Below the pieces are notes generated by a model. That model had not been told where the DNA came from, did not search any database, and saw only the letters and a program-made list of their open reading frames with translations. A program made the translations under genes and the position numbers. Shown here piece after piece: positions 56,040 to 64,000 of a DNA stretch of 64,000 nt (its first letter is position 1; each line of letters opens with the position of its first letter). The stretch covers positions 179,243,788-179,307,787 of the forward strand of contig NC_073746.1 of assembly GCF_029784135.1 (NCBI RefSeq). Reading direction: 5' to 3'. Source of the stretch: Toxorhynchites rutilus septentrionalis. Lineage: Eukaryota; Arthropoda; Insecta; Diptera; Culicidae.

Positions 56040-56960
56040 TTACTTGTAGAAGAATTCTACGCTCTTGCGAGCGGCCTTCCGGCAGTTAACCGGAACATTC
56101 GCCATGGCGGACGAAAACATGCATGTAGGGATATTTTTGAGTTCTTTCTTCATTTTATTTATCAATTCCTTCTCAGTTTTCGCGACAAAATCGTTGGAGT
56201 AGATCTTACGCCTCAGGTTTGCCCAGAAATTCTCGATGGGACGCAGCTGGGGAACGTTGGGTGGGTTCGTCGACTTGGCTACCACATCGATATTCAGCCG
56301 CTCCATCTTCTCTAACGATCGCTTCGAGTAGTGGGCCGACGCCGGATCTAGGCAGAACACCGCGTCTTCGCCCCTATGGTATTTCTTGATGAACGACGCA
56401 ACTTCCGGCAGGACCGGCATGGCCAGAACGGAGCTAAAGAAGAGTGACTTTGACATCCCCTTCTCGCTGATCGTCAGCCACAGCAGCACCTTCTTGGGGA
56501 ACTTGGTGTGTGAAATAAACTTCACTTCGGAGCTCACTTCCTTCGTGGGGGAAGTAAAATACGAAGTGCCCTGCCAGTCGCTGCCATCCAGGGTGCGATA
56601 GGTCTCGTTGTTCATCACCACCGCCATGTCGCGATTCCTCGGGAAAATCGACTTGACCATCTTATACAGCCGCTGCCGCTGCGTCATAGCTTGCAGCTCC
56701 GAGACCAGTGGACGGGACTTCCGCTTCCTGACATGTATGTCCATGATCGCCAGGTACTTTTTCACTGTTTGGCCGGTTGCACCTCCCGGCCAAGCGCACG
56801 CAGCGATGTAGCCACTTTACTCTCGATCTTCCTCTTCAGCATCCTTTGGAGATTTTTGTCGCTCAGGATCGTCGGCTGTCCGGAACCGGGCTTATTTTTC
56901 GATGCTCTGATTGTTGCTCAATAGTGCCAAGATGTTGTAGATGCCGGAACGGGCGTATTC
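56040..56960 (-). pseudogene. DD37E transposase (ITmD37E-like)
   Basis: The main frame (56765-56040, 241 codons) has VVMNNETYRTLDG, VKFISHTKFPKKVLLWLTIS, CLDPASAHYSKRS and PQLRPIENFWANL, with 37 residues between the second catalytic Asp and the Glu: the DD37E signature reported for mosquito ITm elements. The first catalytic Asp block (normally DD) reads NN, so activity is lost. The N-terminal DNA-binding part continues in other frames to about 56960 (KPGSGQPTILSDKNLQRMLK). Upstream frameshifts confirm a pseudogene. Terminal repeats were not resolved. Confidence 0.88.
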
Positions 56961-57019
56961 GGCGACGGAACGGAACGTGAAACACGAAAAAACTCGTGAG
57001 CGGTCTTTAATATATTAAA

Positions 57020-57041
57020 ATTTATTTATTTACATTAATAA

Positions 57042-57076
<35 letters not shown>
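57020..57076. repeat. (AAAT)n microsatellite
   Basis: About 11 near-perfect AAAT repeats, preceded by less regular A/T text. Confidence 0.95.
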
Positions 57077-57606
57077 ACACAGAAAAAATCTAACCAAGTT
57101 TAAAGCTAATCGGATTTCGGAACATAGGTGGCTGTTCGATATTGTTGCAAAAAACATTTTCAGGGCCATGCGGTAATCTGAAACTTTTATCGCCTTGCAT
57201 GGCAGATGGAAAAGACACGGTCACAAGCGTATGCAGACATCCAATATATCATCGAAGAAATATTGATAATGGTGGACAATCATTCACCAATATCAACAAC
57301 GGTGCAAGGCCATACGAGGTCAAACCTTTACGCTCGATATCCACGTGGAATCTATCCTCAACGGCTATTCACTGTCGTCGAACTTGAGGTAACCGACCCG
57401 GTACAGCTACATTCGAAATCGGACTCGGAAAAATCCTAGAACAGAACTGTGAAACACAGTATATACGATGGTACAGTACATTTAAAGTTTCAAATTAAAT
57501 ATTTCAGTTTCGATAAATCGATACGCTTGATTTCTTTGAGTTTTCCGTCAGAGTGTTGAAACTATCCGACGAGATTCTATCGATCATATTCGATCAATTA
57601 TTTTTA
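57077..57606. other. Unassigned spacer
   Basis: Two overlapping ORFs (57142-57439) have no recognised domain. No other feature. Confidence 0.45.
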
Positions 57607-57608
57607 TA

Positions 57609-58923
57609 TTAGGCTGTCAAAAAAGTCCTGCGGTATTTTTTTTTGAATTTTCATTTGTTCATAAAATTAGTTACAATCATCTGTTTTAAGTCAAATATGC
57701 GCCGTTTTGTTCGATGACTTGTTCCCAACGAGATGCCAACTTCATAATACCCCTGTTATAGAAGCTCGCTTCCTTATTGGCAAAAAACTCGGATAGCCAA
57801 TTTTCACAGGCCTCTTTTGTGGCTAACTTCTGACTACCTAGCTCGTTCGCCATGGACAAAAACAGGTGGTAGTCACTTGGTGCATGCACCGGACTATACG
57901 GCGGATTGCATCCGAGCTCCCGGAATTTCTGGCGCGTCACCAAAGAAGTGTGTGGCCTGGCGTTATCCTGATGGAAGACAATGCGGCCTCTGTTTATCAA
58001 AGATGGCCTCTTCTTCATGAGTGCTACCTTCAAGCGGTCCAGTTGTTGGCAGTACAGGTCCGAATTGAGCGTTTGGCCATAGGAAAGCAGCTCATAATAG
58101 ATTATTCCTTGACAATCCCACCAAACACACAGCAGAACCTTCCTGGCCGTTAATGAGGGCTTGACCACCGTCTGAGCCGCTTCAGCGGGCTTGACCACCG
58201 TCTGAGCCGCTTCAGCGGGCTTCGACCACGACCGTTTGCGCTTCACGTTGTCGTAAGTGACCCACTTTTCATCGCCAGTCACCATCCGCTTCAGAAACGG
58301 GTCGATTTTGCTGCGATTCAGCAGCGATTCACATGCGTCGATACGGTCAAAGATGTTTTTTTTGCGTCAACGTGTGTGGCACCCATACATCGAGCTTCTT
58401 TGTGAATCCAAGCTTCTTCAAATGGTTAATAACGGTTTGATGACTTATCCCCAGCTCTTGGCCGATGCTACGGCTGCTACTATGCCGGTCTTTCTCGGCT
58501 AATTCAGCGATTTTGTCGCAATTTTCGACGACAGGCCTTCCGGAGCGTGGCGCATCTTCGAGGTCTACACCAGAACGAAAACGTTGAAACCATCGTTGTG
58601 CGGTGGAAATGGAAACTGTATCGGGTCCATAAACTGCACAAATTTTATTGGCAGCTTGAGATGCATTTTTGCCTTTGTCATAGTAGTACTGTAAAATATG
58701 TCGGATTTTATCTTTATTTTGCTCCACATTTGCGACACTATAACTCACGAACGACTTAACCAAACAAAACACTGTCAATGACTATATTATAGCGCCTTTC
58801 CAACAATATTATAAATACCTTTCCAACAAGATATAGTATGACTCGATACAATGAATACAACTAGAACTACGCGTTTACAACGACACCTCGCGGAAATACC
58901 GCAGGACTTTTTTGACAGCCTAA
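57609..58923 (-). mobile_element. mariner copy 3
   Basis: Both ends start TTAGGCTGTCAAAAAAGTCC. TA precedes the left end (57607-57608), but the right flank reads GT where TA is expected, so the duplication has mutated or was lost. Confidence 0.93.
57686..58727 (-). pseudogene. mariner transposase copy 3, multiply damaged
   Basis: The normal start codon is GTG (VEQNK). An extra base in the T run at 58353-58361 shifts the frame between the N-terminal (58778-58347) and C-terminal (58285-57686) parts. A 30-bp tandem duplication repeats PAEAAQTVVK at about 58160-58220. Near the third catalytic Asp four residues are missing (GCNPPYSPVHAPSD), giving 30 instead of 34 residues between the last two Asp. 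Copy 4 shares the frameshift and the deletion. Confidence 0.93.
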
Positions 58924-60502
58924 GTAATAGATCTTTAAAACATTCAAACACACTTGCAATACATGAGTATTTTTTATTTTGTTATCAACATATTGACTAG
59001 AATAATTTAAATAGCAAAACTACGTTTGCCGTTGGCCGGGTCAGAATAAAAATTAAGAAAATAGTTCTAAATGAGAAAAAAAATGTTTCCGAAATCGAAC
59101 GAATGTGGTATGTGGTCTTTCGGAACATTTCTTAGGATTGATCTAACAGTTCCAAAATCTTGTGGAGAAATTATGTCGTTTTTCTCAATAGAATATATTT
59201 TGCAAACCATCAATCGTGAAAGTATCTGTATTAATTAAAACTATTCTCAAATATTTTGATGTATTCCTGCAGAAAGCAAGAAGGATAGTTAACGATCGCT
59301 GGGTCGCAAAATAAAATTTTCTTGTTTCTCGAGAGCACGTTTTACATCTACATGTCCACTGCAGAGTCCAGAAGGAAATGCAGTAAGTAGCTGCTAGGAA
59401 AAATCGTGCGACATGTGTTGGCTTTCGCGATTGCACCTCATTATCGAATAATCACTTTATTTATACAACCCGAGCGCCGCGCTCAATCTCGCCTTTTCTC
59501 GCCTGCGCTGCTCATCTAAATATACCAACGATGGCGTCGAAGAAATGGCAGCCACTGCCACAGTCCCTCGAATGGTAAAGAGGACAGGTCGAGATTAACA
59601 ACATAAAGCGTAGGTATAAGTAGTGCGATGTCACATCTAATTACGACTGGACCACTGCACTCGACCATGCCGCCTTCGAAGTGGACAGAGAGTGATCGAA
59701 ATATCTGTGCAGTTTAGTGGCTATGGGAAATGCATGAACAAAACAGGCGGACAGCCAGTCGTGACTACCGAACGAAAATGGGATTGCGTCTCTGCGGTGG
59801 GTAAACCTGGCGCTTCACAGTATCAGCCACCGGTTTTTGAACACTGTATTGTTTGGAATAATGCGATGAACTTTCTCGAAGAATGAAGGTATATACATCA
59901 CCATGAACAAGCAAAGTATGGATTTTATTGGAAATGCATGCTATTCATAAATTTTTGATACTACTTTGTACTGATTCAAAGCTAGCCGTCTAGATCATCC
60001 TCGCTACCGTGTGCAATCAAAAGACGCGTCCTCCCACGGTTGACTAACCCTGAGTCTGAGAGGAGCGAGAGTATGCAATCTCGCGGGTGGCAAAGCTGTC
60101 CAATCGTAATTGAAATGATAGCAGTAATTTATAACCTTACGTGAGCATGTTAATAGTCCGTTTGCCAGAAGTAGTTTGGTCTAGCGAGACGCGCCTTGAT
60201 AAAAAAAATCCCGATCCTAGTAGCGATGGGACATCTATTAGCCGTTAATGTCGATGCCAACGATTTAGACGTTTTTTTGTTGTTGCAAAAATCCTAGTAA
60301 TTCATTAAATACCTAGTGATGGAACGCCCACTCCGAGGTGACATGTTCTCGTGGGAAATTCGCGTTTGGTTCTCGGAAACGAGTTTTTTTTAATAAGGTT
60401 TGATATTCTTTGAAACTACTTTATCGTTATAATGATGCTGATCACACCTATCTTATAATCATAAAATATTGGGTGTACAAGTATGACATTACGGATTCAT
60501 AA
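58924..60502. other. Unassigned spacer
   Basis: 59450-60120 is less AT-rich, with no recognisable gene. The ORF at 59692-59886 (65 codons) is not recognised. The rest is AT-rich. Confidence 0.45.
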
Positions 60503-60520
60503 TATTAGGCTGTCAAAAAA

Positions 60521-61591
60521 CAGGAAGTGGGTTATATCTATGGTATAACCGCAAGGGTGACGTAGGACTATCGTTGATTTAGAGATCATTTGTATGAAGT
60601 TGAATCTGAATTCATTCTGAATGAATGAATATTTGGAGAACTTCGAAAACGAGAGCGTTACGTTGGAGGCACAAGGTTTTATGCATCCAATATTGGATAC
60701 GGAAATATCCTACTGATGGGGATATCTCAGAAGCTATCCTGTTGATTGCGATTGATTGAAAAATCACAAAACCTAATGTATTTGGTCACAGTGTTACATG
60801 GATAGAAAACATTAAAATAAACTCTTTCATATGAATGTAATTTTAAATTCCCAGAGGAACTGGCAGATTATTTTCAGTAACGATTAGATATTTCCACATT
60901 TTCCTCGATACTGGAAGCCCACCAGTGGTCAATGCTAACTCGATAACCATCTGTTAATAGCACTTGATTGAAACATATTTGGTCACAGTGCTAAATGGAT
61001 AGAACACATTCAAATAAACTCTTTCACATGAATGTATTTCTAAATTCCTAGAGGAACTGGCAGATTATTTTCCGGATCTTTCTCGATCCAAACGGAAAGA
61101 ATTCCGTGCGTGTATGTGTGTGTGTAGCGGATGCTTCGAGATCTTCCCGGGGAACCGTTTGTGGCATCACTCTCCTCCTGATGGATTCCCTTCTGGCCTA
61201 AGGTGCACAAACAGGCTCTTGGTGACACCGTTCATCCGCGCTTTCATGATAAATGAAGAGCTTCACCACAACAGCGACAACATGCTCCAATCGCTGTTCA
61301 ATTAGAACTGAGTGGATTTCCGAGCGGCGCTCGCTTATATACCGATTGGTGATTTCAATAGCCTATTTTGAAAGCAAATTTAAGACTATTGAAACAAGTT
61401 TTTGGATCAGAAAGTAACAAGTATAGAACGCGTAGACATTTTATCTTTCGAATGAAGTGTTTATCATACCATTTCGTTCAGTTGTTTAGGAGCTATTAAT
61501 ACTCAAAATCTCGGTCTTCGGCGTAACGCTTTCGTTTTCGAAACTTTGATTTTACACCCCGGTATAGAAATGAAAGACGTAGTCCTACGTC
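60521..61591 (-). mobile_element. Family G element, copy G6
   Basis: 1071 bp. The right end is GACGTAGTCCTACGTC (61576-61591). The left end is CAGGAAGTGG then hairpin ggttata..tataacc (60530-60550) and TGACGTAGGACTAT at about 60558. AAAA on both sides (60517-60520, 61592-61595) is the target duplication, confirmed by the mariner sequence. Two ~200-bp direct repeats lie inside ('aaactctttca.atgaatgta', 'ggaactggcagattattttc' at about 60825 and 61015). It has no transposase and no recognised histone coding sequence. Confidence 0.82.
61338..61358 (-). promoter_or_regulatory. CCAAT plus TATA promoter-like sequence in G6
   Basis: On the minus strand ccaatcggtatataagcgag combines a CCAAT box and a TATA box, followed about 25 bp later by 'cactcagtt', an arthropod initiator-like sequence. 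It resembles a histone-type core promoter; no gene follows that I can name. Confidence 0.45.
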
Positions 61592-61754
61592 AAAAGTCCT
61601 GCGGTATTTCCGCGAGGTGTCGTTGTAAGCGCGTAGTTCTAGTTGTATTCATTGTATCGAGTCATCCTATAGCTTGTTGGAAAGGTATTTTTGCTCTATA
61701 ATATAGTCCTTGACAGTGTTTTGTTTGGTCGTTCGTCGTTATAGTGTCGCAAAT

Positions 61755-62758
61755 ATGGAGCAAAATAAAGATAAAATCCGACATATTTTATAGTACTACT
61801 ATGACAAAGGCAAAAATACATCTCAAGCTGCCAATAAAATTTGTGCAGTTTATGGACCCGATTTCCATTTCCACCGCACAACGATGGTTTCAACGTTTTC
61901 GTGTAGAGGTCGTCGAAGATGCGCCACGCTCCGGAAGGCCTGTCGTTGAAAATTGCGACAAAATCGCTGAATTAGCCGAGAAAGACCGGCATAGTAGCAG
62001 CCGTAGCATCGGCCAAGAGCTGGGGATAAGTCATCAAACCGTTATTAACCATTTGAAGAAGCTTGGATTCACAAAGAAGCTCGATGTATGGGTGCCACTC
62101 ACGTTGACGCAAAAAAAACATCTTTGACCGTATCGACGCATTTGAATCGCTGCTGAATCGCAACAAAATCGACGCGTTTCTGAAGCGGATGATGACTGGC
62201 GATGAAAAGTGGGTCACTTACGACAGCGTGAAGCGCAAACGGTCGTGGTCGAAGCCCGCTGAAGCGGCTCAGACGAAGGCCAAGCCCTCATTAACGGCCA
62301 GGAAGGTTCTGCTGTGTGTTTGGTGGGATTGTCAAGGAATAATCTATTATGAGCTGCTTCCCTATGGCCAAACGCTCAATTCGGACCTGTACTGCCAACA
62401 ACTGGACCGCTTGAAGGTAGCACTCATGAAGAAGAGGCCATCTTTGATAAACAGAGGCCGCATTGTCTTCCATCAGGACAACGCCAGGCCACACACTTCT
62501 TTGGTGACGCGCCAGAAATCCCGGGAGCTCGGATGCAATCTGCCGTATAGTCCGGTGCTTGCACCAAGTGACTACCACCTGTTTTTGTCCATGGCGAACG
62601 AGCTAGGTAGTCAGAAGTTAGCCACAAAAGAGGCCTGTGAAAATTGGCTGTCCGAGTTTTTTGCCAATAAGGAAGCGAGCTTCTATAACAGGGGTATTAT
62701 GAAGTTGGCATCTCGTTGGGAACAAGTCATCGAACAAAACGGCGCATATTTGACTTAA
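61755..62758 (+). pseudogene. mariner transposase copy 4, damaged
   Basis: From the ATG at 61755 the reading hits TAG after RHIL (Gln codon in other copies). An extra A in the A run at about 62110 shifts the frame, as in copy 3. The region before the third Asp carries the same four-residue loss (GCNLPYSPVLAPSD). TGDEKWVTYD and HQDNARPHTS remain. The C-terminal part (62189-62758) is open to the normal end NGAYLT. Confidence 0.92.
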
Positions 62759-62839
62759 AACAGATGATTGTAACTAATTTTATGAACAAATGAAAATTCA
62801 AAAAAAAATTCCGCAGGACTTTTTTGACAGCCTAATATT

Positions 62840-64000
62840 TTTTCAAAACCTCATCGATATGGGTTTTCCAAAACCCCATCAAATGAAAGGGCTTGACTAG
62901 TAGAATACAGTTTTTTTTATGAAAAATGCAAATCCAAATTGGCCGCTACCACAAAATGGCGTCATATATATATTTTTTCAAAACTCCATCAATATGGGTA
63001 TCAAATGAAAGTGCTTGACTGGTAGAACCCAGTTATTTATGAAAAATGCAAATCCAAGATGGCTGTTGTTTATGATAAATACAAATCCAAGATTTATCAT
63101 AAACTGCCACTACAAAATGGCGGACTATATAAGTTAAGGACTTCAGGTTCAATGAAACAATGATAGAGTTTGAGCTCTAGACTAGAACTAGTTTATTTCA
63201 CATTGTTTCCCATTTTTATACACGGCTAGAAACTTTACTTTATCTACCCCTTCAGGCATAGGCGGATTACCTGTATCTCCTTTATTTACTCTGTTTCCTA
63301 GCATTGTCCATGTGCAATGCGTACCCACGTGGAAAGTATGCTATGTTGTTCTATGGTTGTTTACCTGGCGGCGGGCCTAAATGTAGGGATCTTAACTTAT
63401 ATTTTCTCAAAACCTCATTAATATGGGTATCAAATGAAAGGGCTTGACTAGTAGAATACGGTTATTTATGAAAAATGCTAATCCAAGGTGGCTGCCAGTA
63501 CGAAATGACGGACTACATATTATTTCAAAACTCCGTTAATATGGGTATCTAATGAAAGGGCTCCACTAGTAGAACACTGTTATTTATGAAAAATATAAAC
63601 CTAAGATGGCTGCCATTACTAAATGGCGGACTATATATTTTCTCAAAACTTCATTAATATGGGTATCAAATGGAAGGGCTTGACTAGTAGAATACGGATA
63701 TTTATGAAAAATGTAAATCCAAGATGACTGTCACTACAAAATGGCGGACTATATATTTTATCAAAACATCATTAATATGGGTACCAAATGAAAAGACTTG
63801 ACTAGGAAAACACAGTTATCCATGAACAATGCAAATCCAAGATGGCTGCCACTACAAAATGACAGACTATATATTTTCCCAAAACCCTATTATTATGGGT
63901 ATCAAATGAAAGGGCTTAACTAGTAGAATACGGTTTATGAAAAACCCCATTAATTTGGGTATCAAATGAAAGGGCTTGACTAGAAGAACAGAGTTATTTA
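62840..64000 (+). repeat. ~118-bp tandem array (continues past the window)
   Basis: Units with 'atgggtatcaaatgaaaggg', 'ttgactagtagaata' and 'ggcggactatatatttt' start at about 62858, 62994, 63421, 63539, 63657, 63775, 63893 and 63952. Orientation matches the left arm of P1, so this may be the left arm of another such element. A 266-bp insertion lies at 63132-63397. Confidence 0.88.
63132..63397. mobile_element. Probable solo LTR
   Basis: 266 bp bounded by AGTTAAG and CTTAACT, with TATA on both sides (63128-63131, 63398-63401). Removing the insert and one TATA restores the array consensus 'ggcggactatatattttctc'. AG..CT ends with a 4-bp TATA duplication fit insect gypsy-type LTRs. A small TIR element is the alternative. 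Confidence 0.6.

Larger units (their letters stand above)
60505..62835 (+). mobile_element. mariner copy 4, split by G6
   Basis: The left 16 bp (TTAGGCTGTCAAAAAA, 60505-60520) are separated from the rest (61592 onward, AAAAGTCCTGCGG) by G6. The right end is at 62835 with TA at 62836-62837, and TA also precedes 60505. Joined across G6, with one AAAA counted once, the terminal repeat has the normal six A. Confidence 0.92.

Noticed and set aside
61040..61250. Histone H3 C-terminal fragment in G6
   Set aside because: Only a few scattered residues fit (such as C-A and A-R-R..S-I) and spacing is wrong; not above chance by eye.
62840..64000. CRISPR-like regular repeats
   Set aside because: The unit is a ~118-bp contiguous tandem repeat without unique spacers, in a eukaryotic context.

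Overview
The window reads as intergenic, repeat-dominated DNA of a culicine mosquito; an Aedes-like genome is my inference. The basis is the mix of element types: a Feilai-like tRNA SINE, DD37E (ITmD37E-like) and DD34D mariner transposases, I-clade, R1-clade, Jockey-like and CR1/Q-like non-LTR retrotransposons, Helitron ends with a CTAG terminus, pogo-like and 8-bp-TSD MITEs, a probable solo LTR, and long AT-rich spacers. I found no convincing host gene with intron-exon structure. Nearly all coding sequence belongs to mobile elements, mostly broken.

Layout. 1-1045: 240-bp tandem units ending in a (GCATC)n array. 1630-7588: a palindrome-ended repeat (family 'G', copy G1) split by a complete Jockey-type element with a 17-bp target duplication. 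8.7-14 kb: a Helitron end, AT-rich repeats and a 5'-truncated R1-clade element with a tandemly repeated 3' part. 14.1-16.1 kb: G2, an inverted copy of G1. 18-19.8 kb: a mariner carrying a SINE. 21.4-23.8 and 26.7-28.6 kb: G3 and G4 in opposite orientations, with a Helitron between them. 29-36 kb: 118-bp repeat arrays and two CR1/Q-like fragments. 37.5-39.3 kb: mariner and DD37E fossils. 40.1-45.7 kb: a pogo-like element containing G5 and a mariner with an intact ORF. 48-52 kb: a SINE, a MITE and a second pogo-like element with a nested third. 52.6-57 kb: an I-clade wreck and a DD37E transposase fossil. 57.6-62.8 kb: two more mariners, one split by G6. 62.8-64 kb: a 118-bp array with a probable solo LTR.

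The most interesting content is family G. Its members have one end formed by a 16-bp palindrome (GACGTAG..CTACGTC), and the other end carries a separate hairpin about 40 bp outside a second copy of the same motif. They sit in A/T runs and have no transposase. G3, G4 and G5 carry rearranged replication-dependent histone genes: H2A fragments and, in G5, an almost full-length H2B in the usual divergent H2B-H2A order. Histone 3' stem-loops and the purine-rich sequence beyond them are still present. Because that downstream sequence is removed from mature histone mRNA, the genes were probably captured as DNA, not by retroposition. G2 carries a gag-like ORF behind a TATA box instead.

Several nested insertions have an unoccupied relative inside this same window, so target duplications and order of events can be read directly.
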